Both the position numbers and the translations under genes were made by a program. The notes beneath the pieces were generated by a model. That model ran no database searches and had not been told where the DNA came from. It saw only the letters and a list, made by a program, of their open reading frames with translations. 63,094 nt of DNA from Hanstruepera flava (lineage in GTDB: Bacteria; Bacteroidota; Bacteroidia; Flavobacteriales; Flavobacteriaceae). This document shows, in pieces, positions 18,237 to 27,637 of the stretch (position 1 is its first letter; the number at the start of each line of letters is the position of its first letter). Location: the NCBI RefSeq assembly GCF_023634025.1, contig NZ_JALJCW010000007.1, positions 1 to 63,094 of the forward strand, in the 5' to 3' direction.

Positions 18237-19721
18237 ATGACATCTAGAAATGCTAATCTACTTTACAGTCTTTTGTTTACACTAACCACTACTCTTTCTG
18301 GTTTTACTCAAAATGTTTCAGGTAAAATACTTTCTGAAAAATCTAACCCTATTCCTTTTGCTACTATTCAAATTGGTGAGAATTATGGTGTAATTTCAAA
18401 TGATGAAGGTAACTTTTCAATTTCCACTGCTGGTTTTAAATCTACAGATTCAGTTACGATTTCATGCCTAGGCTATGAAAAACTGGGTCTGCAATTGAAA
18501 GAATTCACATCCCAAAATTATGTACTTAAGGAACATTTAAACGAACTTTCTGAAGTGTATGTAACAGACCGAAAACTTGGCGTGGACTCTATAATGTATT
18601 ACGTAAATAAAAACTTAAACAAAAACTATAAAGTAGATTTACTAGCGCTTAAATTCTTTGGAAGGCGTACAGACTATATAGAAGGAAAAAATGCGGATTT
18701 TGAAATAGAAAAATCATCAAGCTTTAAGAAAAAGCAACTTGATGCCTTCAATAAGGATTTTGATGCTTTAGAGCAATCTTTAATAAACAATAAATCCAAG
18801 CAATATACTGATGCTATAGCCACACTAAATATATTGAATTCTAACAAGGCTAAACTAGATGTTGAGAAATCGGTAAGGCTTTTAGATGAAAGAAACGATC
18901 AATCTCTAGAAAAGTTAGCTGAAAAGGGTAATGATATTGTACTAAACCATTTAGATAGAGATAAAGTATACACAGTAAAATCTGGCTGGTTTAAAGTGTC
19001 TGATTCTGTATCACTAGACAACAGAAGCGACAAAATGGGTGACAGCATAAACTCGGCCAATAATGTAAAAAATGCCACATTCGGAATGATTAAAAATAGT
19101 CTATTTATTACTGATGAACCTGAATTGGATTTTGTAACTGAAACAAGAAAATACAAATATGAACTGAAAGACCTAACCTTTTTGAACAACGAAATAGTTT
19201 ACATCATAAATTTTAAACCCAAACGTGGTTCTGCTAAATATGTGGGCACTTTATATGTTTCTAATGAAACATTTGCCGTAATACGAACTGATTATAAATT
19301 TTATGAAGGTCGTGTTGGTGAGAAACTTAATTTACGCCTTATTTTAGGCATTAAATATGTTGAACAAAACAAATCGGGTTCCATATCTTACAAAAAACGA
19401 GAGAATGGCTTATACTACCCGTATTATATTAGTGAACAGGTTGACCGGTATTTTTATGTTAACAGACCTATTAAGTTCATTGATAATGCCAACTCTAAGA
19501 ATAAAGTAGCTTTTAATTTTAAAATAGAAGGTGTTTTTAAGGAACGATCAGAAATGCTTACCATGGAGGTTAATGATATTAGTGCTTCTGACTATAAAAA
19601 TGCCATACAAACCAAAACCATTGAATTTCAAAATATCAAAAAATACGACCCAACAATTTGGTCCGAATACAATGTATTAGAGCCTTTAGAAGACATGAAG
19701 AACTTTAAAGTTGAAGAATAA
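18237..19721 (+). CDS. CarboxypepD_reg-like domain protein, secreted
   Basis: A 494-aa exported protein. The N-terminal segment up to SGFTQ is a signal peptide. Residues about 25-110 form a carboxypeptidase regulatory-like beta-sandwich (GKILSEKSNPIPFATIQIG...VISNDEGNFSI...DSVTISCLGYEKL). This module is common in Bacteroidetes at the start of TonB-dependent receptors and outer-membrane proteins. The rest has no TonB plug or barrel and instead contains alternating charged and beta stretches. It may be a periplasmic or outer-membrane-associated protein. Function is unknown. It stands alone between two terminators. Confidence 0.8.
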   Translation: MTSRNANLLYSLLFTLTTTLSGFTQNVSGKILSEKSNPIPFATIQIGENYGVISNDEGNFSISTAGFKSTDSVTISCLGYEKLGLQLKEFTSQNYVLKEHLNELSEVYVTDRKLGVDSIMYYVNKNLNKNYKVDLLALKFFGRRTDYIEGKNADFEIEKSSSFKKKQLDAFNKDFDALEQSLINNKSKQYTDAIATLNILNSNKAKLDVEKSVRLLDERNDQSLEKLAEKGNDIVLNHLDRDKVYTVKSGWFKVSDSVSLDNRSDKMGDSINSANNVKNATFGMIKNSLFITDEPELDFVTETRKYKYELKDLTFLNNEIVYIINFKPKRGSAKYVGTLYVSNETFAVIRTDYKFYEGRVGEKLNLRLILGIKYVEQNKSGSISYKKRENGLYYPYYISEQVDRYFYVNRPIKFIDNANSKNKVAFNFKIEGVFKERSEMLTMEVNDISASDYKNAIQTKTIEFQNIKKYDPTIWSEYNVLEPLEDMKNFKVEE

Positions 19722-19727
19722 AATAAA

Positions 19728-19753
19728 AAAGCTACTTTTCAAGTAGCTTTTCT
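19728..19753 (+). terminator. Intrinsic terminator
   Basis: AAAGCTACTT (19728-19737), loop TTC, AAGTAGCTTT (19741-19750) form a 10-bp stem followed by TCTTTT. It closes the CarboxypepD_reg-like gene. Confidence 0.8.
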
Positions 19754-19844
19754 TTTGGGTAAATGTTTCTTTTTAGGGACAAAAACGTTTACTTTATGTT
19801 TCACTTACCCTTATACTATATTTGTCAAATTTTATGCCAAATTG

Positions 19845-20393
19845 TTACGAGTATTCTGGGATTTTACCTTTAACACCTTCATAGAATTTTTTCATAAAAG
19901 CAAAATCGGCTTCCATGTTATTTGTAGGGTAAAATGGTTCTGAAATTTTATTTTGCTTTTTTCCAAAATCAAGTGTAAACATAATTATAGGTACTTTGGC
20001 TGTCTTGGCTATGTAATAAAATCCTGTACGCCATTTATCTACCTTTTTTCGTGTGCCTTCTGGAGCAAGTGCTAAACGAAATTCATCGCGTTCTTGAAAT
20101 AACTTTGCTATAGCCTCAACTTTATTTTCATTTGAACTTCTATCGACAGGAGCTCCACCAATAGACTTTAAATACCAACCAAATGGTCCAACGAAAAGCT
20201 CTTTCTTTCCTATGAAATTTGCTTTAACCCCAATTACTTGGCGTAAAAGAAGTCCAATATAGAAGTCATGCCAACTGGTGTGTGGAACAGCTATTAAAAC
20301 AGCCTTTTTTATTGTGTCTTGAGACATATTTGTATTACCAACTACTTTCCACCCTAATAGTTTAAAATAGATAAATTTGGCCAACCGTCTCAT
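19845..20393 (-). CDS. plsC: 1-acyl-sn-glycerol-3-phosphate acyltransferase family protein
   Basis: A 182-aa acyltransferase. The catalytic HxxxxD motif is in VPHTSWHDFYIG (about 36-47), and the substrate-binding APEGTRKKVDKWRTGFYYIA motif lies near 113-132. It is shorter than many PlsC proteins and lacks an obvious N-terminal transmembrane helix beyond a short hydrophobic start. The ATG begins one base after the kdnB stop, so the two are likely translated from one message. The kdsB-HAD-kdnB context suggests a possible job in lipid A or envelope lipid acylation instead of general phospholipid synthesis. This is inference. Confidence 0.85.
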   Translation of the reverse strand: MRRLAKFIYFKLLGWKVVGNTNMSQDTIKKAVLIAVPHTSWHDFYIGLLLRQVIGVKANFIGKKELFVGPFGWYLKSIGGAPVDRSSNENKVEAIAKLFQERDEFRLALAPEGTRKKVDKWRTGFYYIAKTAKVPIIMFTLDFGKKQNKISEPFYPTNNMEADFAFMKKFYEGVKGKIPEYS

Positions 20394-20394
20394 A

Positions 20395-21477
20395 TTACAT
20401 TTTTGAATAAAGTGCCTTTAACTTATCTCTGGTAACTTTCTTTTTCCAATTCTTACCAATGGCATTTTCCCACAAAGGCTCCAAGCTTAAAGCGACATCA
20501 ATCATAATATCGAATTCTGCATCACTCAAATCGGCACAAAGTCCTTGCGGTAATTCAATATCATGTTTGGCTTTCATATCCTTAAAAATTTTGACACCTT
20601 CAGGGTAATATTCTTCTAGATGGTCAAAAACAATACAGTTTCCAATACCATGTTTAGTTCCCAACAAATACCCTAATCCATAACTCATAGCATGAGCTAC
20701 TCCCACTTGAGAATACGCTATACTCATTCCGCCATGCCAAGAAGCCATCATTAATTTATCTTGGGCTTCTTCAACTGCTAAACTATTTTCAAGAAATATT
20801 TCTAAACAAAGTTCTAAAGCCTTTTCGCCGTAACTCTTACTAAACGCATTTAAAAACGTTCCGTTTAATGATTCAATACAATGAATATAACAATCCATAC
20901 CTGTATAAAACCATTGATCTTTAGGCACATCCTTTGTTAACTCTGGATCCAGAATAACCTGATCAAACGGCGTGTAATCTGAATTAATCCCCAGCTTTCT
21001 TTCTGGTCCTGTTAATACAGTAGTTCTAGAAACCTCTGCTCCTGTACCAGAAATTGTAGGAATACCAACATGATAAATAGCTGGGTTTTTTACTAAATCC
21101 CAACCTTGGTAGTCTTTAGCTGAACCATCATTAGTTAACATAATGGATACAGCTTTTGCCAAATCCATTGTTGTACCACCACCAACACCAATAATCCCTG
21201 AAGGTCTTTCATTAAATGAAAGTATAATTTCTTCTGTTAGTTTATCTACTTGCGAAGTTTTTGGTTCCTCTTCAGCTGAAACATATATTAACTTATCTTG
21301 ATAAGCCAATGGAATTCTTGAGGTTAACCAAGAATTACCTTTAAAAATATCATCTACAAGAAATATAAAAGGCGCTTTAATATTACGACGCTTTGGAGCA
21401 ATAATATCTCCTAACTGATTAAAACTGCCTCTACCAAATATAACTCGAGAGACCATCGGGTAATTTTTGTAACTCAT
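20395..21477 (-). CDS. kdnB: Iron-containing alcohol dehydrogenase, probable 3-deoxy-manno-octulosonate 8-oxidase
   Basis: A 360-aa group III alcohol dehydrogenase. GIIGVGGGTTMDLAKAVSIM is the NAD-binding loop (about 96-115). DCYIHCIESLNGTFLNAFSK, GVAHAMSYGLGYLLG and KHGIGNCIVF contain the metal-binding Asp/His residues. The N-terminal VSRVIFGRGSFNQLGDI and the run TISGTGAEVSRTTVLTGP closely resemble what I recall of Shewanella KdnB. KdnB oxidises C8 of Kdo as the first step to 8-amino-Kdo. The neighbouring kdsB supports this. The partner aminotransferase KdnA is not in the window. A different alcohol dehydrogenase role is possible but less likely. Confidence 0.83.
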   Translation of the reverse strand: MSYKNYPMVSRVIFGRGSFNQLGDIIAPKRRNIKAPFIFLVDDIFKGNSWLTSRIPLAYQDKLIYVSAEEEPKTSQVDKLTEEIILSFNERPSGIIGVGGGTTMDLAKAVSIMLTNDGSAKDYQGWDLVKNPAIYHVGIPTISGTGAEVSRTTVLTGPERKLGINSDYTPFDQVILDPELTKDVPKDQWFYTGMDCYIHCIESLNGTFLNAFSKSYGEKALELCLEIFLENSLAVEEAQDKLMMASWHGGMSIAYSQVGVAHAMSYGLGYLLGTKHGIGNCIVFDHLEEYYPEGVKIFKDMKAKHDIELPQGLCADLSDAEFDIMIDVALSLEPLWENAIGKNWKKKVTRDKLKALYSKM

Positions 21478-21571
21478 GTAATTGTATTCTTTAACAAAAA
21501 TAAAAACATAGTTGGATATACCTTTATTAATTCAAACTTTGTTTTTTACATTATTTAATTCTTAATAAACA

Positions 21572-22273
21572 CTACAAAAGCTCATTTAATTCCAACAAAC
21601 TACTTATAGTTTTATAGGCTTTGCCATTTTTCTCGTCCTCACTCACTTGTTCATGTGCCCAAGTTGTATGAAACGGAATATGAATAGCATGTGCTTTAAT
21701 ATTAATGAGCGGTAAAATATCTGACTTTAATGAATTACCTACCATTAAAAATTCTGATGGTTTTATATCAAGGTGATTTAACAATTTTGAATAGTTCTCT
21801 TCCTTTTTGTCACTTAACACCTCTATATGATGAAAATAATCTAATAATCCAGACTTTTCCAATTTTCGTTCTTGATCTAACAAATCGCCTTTGGTAGCAA
21901 CAATGAGTCTGTAGTTTTTTGATAAATTGCTTAATACCTCTTCTACACCTTCGAGCAACTCTACTGGTTTATTTATCATGTCTTTACCAATGTTTAAAAT
22001 AGCATCAATAGTTTTGTTGGACACTGAATAATTGGACAATTCCAATGCCATTTCAACCATGGATAACACGAAGCCCTTAACACCATAGCCATAAAGCGAC
22101 AGGTTTTTCATTTCCATTTTAAAAAGCTCTTGGTCAATTTTATTCATGGTTTCGTAAGGTGACAACAGCTTCGCAAACGCTATTTCAGCATCACGAAAAT
22201 AGGTTTCGTTTACCCACAGGGTATCATCCGCATCAAAACCTATTACTTTTATATGTTTATAATCTATTTCCAC
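21572..22273 (-). CDS. HAD superfamily hydrolase
   Basis: A 233-aa haloacid dehalogenase-fold phosphatase. Motif I is GFDADDTLW (nucleophile Asp14, then Asp16), followed by a helical cap (about 30-95). The middle motif is VATKGD and motif IV is [12 protein letters not shown]. The start overlaps the end of kdsB by 10 nt, so it is translationally coupled to it. KdsC, the usual Kdo-8-phosphate phosphatase, is a shorter capless HAD of about 180 aa, and this protein is not a clear KdsC. It could act on a related sugar phosphate, but the substrate is not visible in the sequence. Confidence 0.85.
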   Translation of the reverse strand: MEIDYKHIKVIGFDADDTLWVNETYFRDAEIAFAKLLSPYETMNKIDQELFKMEMKNLSLYGYGVKGFVLSMVEMALELSNYSVSNKTIDAILNIGKDMINKPVELLEGVEEVLSNLSKNYRLIVATKGDLLDQERKLEKSGLLDYFHHIEVLSDKKEENYSKLLNHLDIKPSEFLMVGNSLKSDILPLINIKAHAIHIPFHTTWAHEQVSEDEKNGKAYKTISSLLELNELL

Positions 22274-22995
22274 AATTTTTTAGCACGTTCTAAATCTTCA
22301 GGCGTGTCTATTTCAACACCTTGCACATGGGTTTCTACCATTTTAATTTTCTTACTGTACTCCAAGTATCTAATACATTCAATTTTTTCTGAAGCTTCTA
22401 AAGACAACATTGGCAAACGATAAAAATCTAATAAAGCCTCTCTTCTAAATGCATAAACACCTTTATGTTTATGGTATTTTACAGTTACCGACTTATCTCT
22501 AGGGTAAGGAATTGGGCTTCTTGAAAAATATAATGCAAAATTGTTATTATCAACAATTACCTTAACAGTGTTTGGATTATTTATCTCATCTTGATCGGTA
22601 ATATGCACCATTAATGACGCTAAATCTATTTCCCTATCATCATCATCCTTAAACACAGCTATTAATTTTTTGAGTGAATCAACTTCAGTAAAGGGCTCAT
22701 CGCCTTGAACATTAACAACAATATCCACATCATCCATAGATTCCACAGCTTCAGCAATTCTATCACTACCACACTCATGTTCTTTCTTACTCATAATGGC
22801 CTGCCCTCCATTATTTACAATTTCATCATAAATAATAGCACTGTCTGTAACCACAAAAACATCATCGAACAGTCCCGTTTTTAATGTTGCCTCGTAAGTA
22901 CGCAAAATAACCGGTTTTCCTTCTAAATCCTGCATAAGTTTCCCTGGGAAACGTGATGCTGCATATCGTGCAGGTATCATGGCTATTATCTTCAT
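22264..22995 (-). CDS. kdsB: 3-deoxy-manno-octulosonate cytidylyltransferase
   Basis: Activates Kdo (or 8-amino-Kdo) with CTP to the CMP-sugar used in lipopolysaccharide inner core synthesis. The 243-aa length is standard. The nucleotide-binding start is [20 protein letters not shown], followed by [12 protein letters not shown] with the Mg-binding Asp. [12 protein letters not shown] and [15 protein letters not shown] are further family motifs, and [15 protein letters not shown] closes the protein. It is the first gene of a minus-strand run kdsB-HAD-kdnB-plsC. The link with kdnB suggests the true substrate may be Kdo8N, as reported for some Shewanella-type systems. Confidence 0.94.
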   Translation of the reverse strand: MKIIAMIPARYAASRFPGKLMQDLEGKPVILRTYEATLKTGLFDDVFVVTDSAIIYDEIVNNGGQAIMSKKEHECGSDRIAEAVESMDDVDIVVNVQGDEPFTEVDSLKKLIAVFKDDDDREIDLASLMVHITDQDEINNPNTVKVIVDNNNFALYFSRSPIPYPRDKSVTVKYHKHKGVYAFRREALLDFYRLPMLSLEASEKIECIRYLEYSKKIKMVETHVQGVEIDTPEDLERAKKLWK

Positions 22996-23018
22996 AATTT
23001 GCTATTATATTTATACTT

Positions 23019-23026
23019 CAAAAATA
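23019..23026 (-). promoter_or_regulatory. Candidate -7 promoter box for the kdsB operon
   Basis: Read on the minus strand this is TATTTTTG, an exact TAnnTTTG match about 24 nt upstream of the kdsB ATG. The -33 element is not clear. Confidence 0.4.
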
Positions 23027-23063
23027 GAATATTTAAATCGAACCTCTTATAAACCTCAAAAAA

Positions 23064-24488
23064 TTATTCCATAAAAAAACTATCCTTAAACCCAATTAAG
23101 TACAAGCGTTCTTGTGCTCTGGTAACCGCTGTATACAACCATCTTAAATAGTCTATTGTTACACCGTCAGGCAAGTAAGGCTGTTCTACAAAAACTGTGT
23201 TCCACTGGCCTCCTTGCGACTTATGACAAGTAATTGCATATGAGAATTTCACTTGTAAAGCATTAAAATACTTATTGTTTTTAACTCCTAAAAACTTTTT
23301 GTAGTTACTTTTTTCGTTTTGAAAATCTTTCATAACCTCTTGATATAACCTATTAGAATCTTCATAAGTTAACGAAGGGGTTTCTGCTTTTATGGTATCT
23401 AACAACAAAACTGTTTCAAAAGGTCTCATTCTGGGATAGTCTACCATTTTAACTTTTACCTCTGCAAAACGAAAACCATACAATTCTTTAATACTGAATA
23501 TCTCAAGAATCTCAATAATATCGCCATTAGCTATAAAACCGGCCTCTGTTGTAGGTTTTAACCAGAAATAGTTGTTCTTAACCGCCATTAAATAATCACC
23601 TGCGGATATTTCATTTTCATTAAACAAAATACGTTCACGAATTTGTTGATTATATAGGTTAGCGCGTTTATTACTTCTAACTATAATTGTCGTTTCCTCA
23701 TTTCCTAAAGTACTGTAAGCATCGTTAATGGCCTCCATTATTTCATGACCATCAATAAGTCTAATAATATCTTTGTAGCCGTTTAAATTAAATTGAAAAC
23801 TATCTGTAAAGGAGTTTGATAGTGATTCTCTTAAATTAGTAGCATTTACAAGTATTCCTGATTCTAATTCTTGCCTAACAACTTCGTCCAACTCCATTTT
23901 AGTCACTTCTTTATTGTAATTTAAGCCTAAAGTGTTTTCATTTAAAGCAGGACTTAAATCTAACTTTACAGGAGGTAGTTGGGCTGTATCACCTATTAAC
24001 AACAATTTGCAATTATGACCAGAATAAACATATTGCATTAAATCATCTAGCAACGAACCATTTTCGAATAATTTAGATTCACCTGGTGTATCAGGAATCA
24101 TGGAGGCTTCATCAACAATAAAAATTGTGTTTTTGTGCTTGTTGGGTTGCAAAATAAATTTCACACCACCACTTTTTTCCTTCTTGGGGAAGTATATTTT
24201 CTTATGAATGGTAAACGCTTCTTTTCCCGAATAATTTGAAATAACTTTAGCTGCTCGACCAGTAGGTGCCATAAGCACAGCACTTTTTTTGGCCTTCCAT
24301 AAGTTTGTTACAATACTGCCTATTATGGTAGTTTTACCCGTTCCTGCATAACCTTTTAATAGAAATAGACTGTTTTTGGTTTTTGAAAAAATAAAATCTG
24401 CTAATTGTTGTAAAACGATGTCTTGTTTTAGTGTTGGTTGAAAGGGAAATTGCTGTTTTACAAGTGAATAAAATTCGCTAGAATTCAT
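23064..24488 (-). CDS. RecD-like ATP-dependent DNA helicase (SF1)
   Basis: A 474-aa superfamily 1 helicase. Walker A is LLKGYAGTGKTTIIGSIV (about 43-60), Walker B is TIFIVDEASMIPD, and motif III is LLLIGDTAQLPPV. The C-terminal UvrD_C_2 part contains ITCHKSQGGQW and YTAVTRAQERLYLIGF, the last being helicase motif VI. This is the compact RecD2/Dda-like form without a RecBCD partner. It probably unwinds DNA 5' to 3' during repair or replication. It is transcribed alone, with a candidate TATCTTTG box on the minus strand at 24517-24524, divergent from the next gene. Confidence 0.9.
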   Translation of the reverse strand: MNSSEFYSLVKQQFPFQPTLKQDIVLQQLADFIFSKTKNSLFLLKGYAGTGKTTIIGSIVTNLWKAKKSAVLMAPTGRAAKVISNYSGKEAFTIHKKIYFPKKEKSGGVKFILQPNKHKNTIFIVDEASMIPDTPGESKLFENGSLLDDLMQYVYSGHNCKLLLIGDTAQLPPVKLDLSPALNENTLGLNYNKEVTKMELDEVVRQELESGILVNATNLRESLSNSFTDSFQFNLNGYKDIIRLIDGHEIMEAINDAYSTLGNEETTIIVRSNKRANLYNQQIRERILFNENEISAGDYLMAVKNNYFWLKPTTEAGFIANGDIIEILEIFSIKELYGFRFAEVKVKMVDYPRMRPFETVLLLDTIKAETPSLTYEDSNRLYQEVMKDFQNEKSNYKKFLGVKNNKYFNALQVKFSYAITCHKSQGGQWNTVFVEQPYLPDGVTIDYLRWLYTAVTRAQERLYLIGFKDSFFME

Positions 24489-24570
24489 TAAAGCTGTGTG
24501 ATTTTTTTATTTTCATCAAAGATAACAATGATTTTTGGTCGCATAGGCTTTTACGATTAAAAAAAAATTG

Positions 24571-24578
24571 TAGATTTG
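24571..24578 (+). promoter_or_regulatory. Candidate -7 promoter box
   Basis: TAGATTTG matches TAnnTTTG, with TTTT about 18 nt upstream. It lies 32 nt before the ATG of the membrane-protein gene at 24610. Confidence 0.5.
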
Positions 24579-24609
24579 CGTACAACCTTAATTAATTTAA
24601 TTAAACACT

Positions 24610-25350
24610 ATGTTAACAATAATTCTCCTAGTAGTAGCTGTAATTCTTATTACCATTGGTTTGGTTTGGCTAGTTGATAAATTTATACCTGCTAAATTTA
24701 AACCTGTTCTAGTAATCTTGCTTTGGGTAGTGATTGGGTTTTTAGGTTACCAAACTTTTATGTCTGTTTATGAGCCTATCCAATTCAACAAAGTTAAAAA
24801 TAAACGTTATGCACAAGTTATTGAACGTTTAGTTGATATACGTGACTCGCAACTAGCACATAGACAAGTAACCGGTAAGTTTGCTAAAGACTTTGATGGA
24901 TTAGTAAAATTTATTGATACGGCACAATATACAATTACACAACGTCGTGACTCATTGGTATTAGATGAAGAAATGACAAAACGATATGGTGGAGTTGAAA
25001 CGATGAAAGAAATTACTATAATTGACACGCTAGACTTTGTTTCGGTTAAAGACTCATTGTTTAAATCTTCTGATAGATATAAATCCATGATGTTTGTTCC
25101 AACAGCTCCCGAAGGAACAAAATTTGAGATGGATGCTGGCTTTTTAGAAGAAGATGCCGTTAAAATACCTGTATTTGAAGCTTCAGTTAAAAAAGCCATA
25201 ATCTTACATGATCAAGATAAAGATTTAATTGCTCAAGAAAATGAAGTGGTTTCTGTTGATGGTGTTAATGGAGATGCTCTTAAGGTTGGTTCTATGACAG
25301 AGGTAAAAACCAACGGAAACTGGCCAAAAACTTATGGCGATAGCGAATAA
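24610..25350 (+). CDS. Membrane protein of unknown function
   Basis: A 246-aa protein with two N-terminal transmembrane helices (about 2-22 and 32-50: LTIILLVVAVILITIGLVWLV and PVLVILLWVVIGFLGYQTF). A soluble region of about 190 residues follows, containing short helices such as KNKRYAQVIERLVDIRDSQLAHRQV and TGKFAKDFDGLVKFIDTAQ. The RLVDIRDSQLAHRQVTGKFA segment is a pattern I associate with uncharacterised Bacteroidetes membrane proteins. Its last codons overlap the DUF3822 gene by 17 nt, so the two and rsmD form one operon. Function is unknown. Confidence 0.8.
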   Translation: MLTIILLVVAVILITIGLVWLVDKFIPAKFKPVLVILLWVVIGFLGYQTFMSVYEPIQFNKVKNKRYAQVIERLVDIRDSQLAHRQVTGKFAKDFDGLVKFIDTAQYTITQRRDSLVLDEEMTKRYGGVETMKEITIIDTLDFVSVKDSLFKSSDRYKSMMFVPTAPEGTKFEMDAGFLEEDAVKIPVFEASVKKAIILHDQDKDLIAQENEVVSVDGVNGDALKVGSMTEVKTNGNWPKTYGDSE

Positions 25351-26155
25351 CAAATTAAATAAAACAACAAATAAAAGCTTGTCCATTCAAATTAGTTTGA
25401 ATGGACTTTCTTTTTGTGTTTTAAACTTAAGTAACCAAACTATTACGTATCTCAATCATATAAAATTTGATAAACGCGTTACGCCTTTTAGATTGCTAGA
25501 TATACTTAAAGATCAGTTTTCGGTAGAAGAAGCATTACAACAAAATTTTCAGAGTATTCAAGTTGTTCATGTAAATGAACTTGCAACAATAGTTCCAAAA
25601 GCACTATTTAATGAAAGCCTAATTGCAGACTATTTAAAATTTAATTCAAAAATTTTAAAGTCAGATTTTATCACCTACGATACTATTGAGGCCAACAATT
25701 CTATTTGTGTTTATGTTCCTTATGTGAACATTAACAATTATATATATGAAAAGTTCGGTAGTTTCACTTACAATCATGTTTCAAGTATATTAATCAATAG
25801 TATTTTACAGGAAGAACAACAATCAAGCTCAACAAAAGTATTTTTAAATATCTACGAATGTTTTTTCCAAATCATTGTAGTAGATAAAGGTTCTCTTAAA
25901 CTTTATAATTCTTTTGAGTTTTATACAAACGAGGATTTTATTTATTATGTTCTTTTTACTTTCGAACAACTACAATTAGACCCAGAAACCATTAATTTAA
26001 TTTTGCTTGGTGATATAGAAAAAGATGACGCTTTATATACTATTTTATATAAATATATAAGGCATGTAGAATTTGGTAAACATCATATCCAGTATAATTT
26101 TTCAACTGAACCAAAAAATCAATATTCAGATTTTTCACTAATACACAGCTTTTAA
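25334..26155 (+). CDS. DUF3822 family protein
   Basis: A 273-aa protein of the Bacteroidetes family DUF3822, commonly found next to rsmD. The pattern NKSLSIQISLNGLSFCVLN at the start, a central YDTIEANNSICVYVPYVNINNYIYEKFG, and the late LILLGDIEKDDALYTILYKYIRHVEF support this. The repeated beta-strand order resembles the actin/ASKHA fold, but ATP motifs are not clear. It overlaps the upstream gene by 17 nt and shares one base with the rsmD start. The biological role is not known. Proximity to an rRNA methylase gives only a weak hint. Confidence 0.8.
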   Translation: MAIANNKLNKTTNKSLSIQISLNGLSFCVLNLSNQTITYLNHIKFDKRVTPFRLLDILKDQFSVEEALQQNFQSIQVVHVNELATIVPKALFNESLIADYLKFNSKILKSDFITYDTIEANNSICVYVPYVNINNYIYEKFGSFTYNHVSSILINSILQEEQQSSSTKVFLNIYECFFQIIVVDKGSLKLYNSFEFYTNEDFIYYVLFTFEQLQLDPETINLILLGDIEKDDALYTILYKYIRHVEFGKHHIQYNFSTEPKNQYSDFSLIHSF

Positions 26156-26688
26156 TGCGAATTATTTCTGGACAATATAAAGGCAGGCGAATAAGTGCGC
26201 CAAAAAAGCTACCAGTAAGGCCCACAACCGATATGGCTAAAGAAGCCTTGTTCAACATTATCAACAACCAATATTATTTTGATGACATATCAGTTTTAGA
26301 TCTGTTTTCCGGTACTGGAAATATAAGTTACGAATTTGCTTCTAGAGGCACAGAAGATATTACATGTGTTGATGCTAATTTGGGTTGTGTTAAATTTATT
26401 AATGAAACCTCTAATGGCTTTAATATGGGCTTAAAAACTGTAAAAAGTGATGTCTATAAATATTTAGAGACTGTAACAAAACAATATACCGTTATTTTTG
26501 CCGATCCGCCTTACGATTTTTCTCTTGATAATTTTTCTAAAATACCTGAATTAGTTTTTAAAAACAGTTTGCTGGAAGAAAATGGAATGCTAATTATAGA
26601 ACACTCTAAGCATACATCTCTAGAAAATATATCACGTTTCAGTTATTCCAAAAGCTATGGCGGCAATATGTTTAGCTTTTTCGAATAG
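26155..26688 (+). CDS. rsmD: 16S rRNA (guanine966-N2)-methyltransferase
   Basis: Methylates G966 of 16S rRNA. The 177-aa length fits. The start MRIISGQYKGRRISAPKKLP followed by VRPTTDMAKEALFNII is the family N-terminus. The SAM-binding motif is VLDLFSGTGNISYEFASRG (about 45-63), and the catalytic IFADPPYDF (DPPY motif for N6/N2 methylation) lies near 118-126. The start codon overlaps the stop of the DUF3822 gene (TAATG), so translation is coupled. Confidence 0.94.
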   Translation: MRIISGQYKGRRISAPKKLPVRPTTDMAKEALFNIINNQYYFDDISVLDLFSGTGNISYEFASRGTEDITCVDANLGCVKFINETSNGFNMGLKTVKSDVYKYLETVTKQYTVIFADPPYDFSLDNFSKIPELVFKNSLLEENGMLIIEHSKHTSLENISRFSYSKSYGGNMFSFFE

Positions 26689-26802
26689 CCAACTATGTTC
26701 GTATTTTTATAATTCGTTTTTTTTCAGTACTTTAGACAACTCCCATAAAGAAAAAACATAATTAATAGCAAATTTTGTAACCCCTTTTTGTTGGACTCAC
26801 TT

Positions 26803-26810
26803 TACTTTTG
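26803..26810 (+). promoter_or_regulatory. Candidate -7 promoter box
   Basis: TACTTTTG matches TAnnTTTG and lies 56 nt upstream of the ATG at 26867, after the rsmD operon. No clear -33 box was seen at the right spacing. Confidence 0.4.
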
Positions 26811-26866
26811 GTATGGTAAATATTTGACTATTTATCAACATTTTTTACTAACCAAAACCAACAATT

Positions 26867-27631
26867 ATGAAAATTTTAAAAAAAGGGATTTTTTTCTACA
26901 CACTAGCTTTATGTGTTGTTTTTAGTGCTACTGCACAAGACAATCAACCTACTATGTTCACAGTTCACACAGATAATGTGAAGTTTGACAAAATCATGCA
27001 ATATGAAGAGGCTGCAAAAGAACTAAAGAGCAGCTTTGAGAAGCACGACATTAAAGATGCTAATTGGACCGCTTTAAGCATTGAAGATGGACGATTTGTA
27101 TATGTTACCCCTATTAAAAACATGGGAGAATTAGACAAAAATATGATGGGTGACCTTTATGAAAAAATGGGAGAAGAAAAAGCAGATGCATTGTTTAACA
27201 AAATGGATGAATGCTACGATTCGCATAGCAACTATATTGTTCATTATTTACCAAGTATGTCGTATCATCCAGGACCTGAAGGGGCTGATGAAGGTAAAAA
27301 TCATCGGGAATATCACTTCTTGTATTACGCTCCAAAAAATGGTAAAGCCATGAAAGAAGGTATGCAGGAAGTTAAAGCCATGTTTGAAAAAAGAAATATC
27401 AAGAATGGTTACAGTGTATACCACAGCGGTTTTGGCTGCGAAGAAAGTTACTATATGGTATCCATAGCAGCAAAAGATAATTTGGAGATAGCACAAAACG
27501 GTAAGCAAAATGATGAAATTTTTACAGATGAAGATCAAGCTACTTTTTTTAAGGTTATACAACTAACAACAAGATATGACAAAATTGAGGGCAGAGTACG
27601 ACCAGATTTAAGCTATCACCCAAAACAATAA
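26867..27631 (+). CDS. Secreted protein of unknown function
   Basis: A 254-aa protein with a Sec signal peptide (MKILKKGIFFYTLALCVVFSATAQ). The mature part has two similar halves: FTVHTDNVKFDKIMQYEEAAKELKSSFEKHDIKDANWTAL early on, and YHFLYYAPKNGKAMKEGMQEVKAMFEKRNIKNGYSVYHS later. Each has the pattern of a helix flanked by strands, suggesting two dimeric alpha/beta-barrel (ferredoxin-like) repeats. The ending YHPKQ resembles that of the next protein, but I cannot assign a function. It lies 6 nt upstream of a SnoaL-like lipoprotein gene, so the two are one operon. Confidence 0.75.
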   Translation: MKILKKGIFFYTLALCVVFSATAQDNQPTMFTVHTDNVKFDKIMQYEEAAKELKSSFEKHDIKDANWTALSIEDGRFVYVTPIKNMGELDKNMMGDLYEKMGEEKADALFNKMDECYDSHSNYIVHYLPSMSYHPGPEGADEGKNHREYHFLYYAPKNGKAMKEGMQEVKAMFEKRNIKNGYSVYHSGFGCEESYYMVSIAAKDNLEIAQNGKQNDEIFTDEDQATFFKVIQLTTRYDKIEGRVRPDLSYHPKQ

Positions 27632-27637
27632 CACCAA

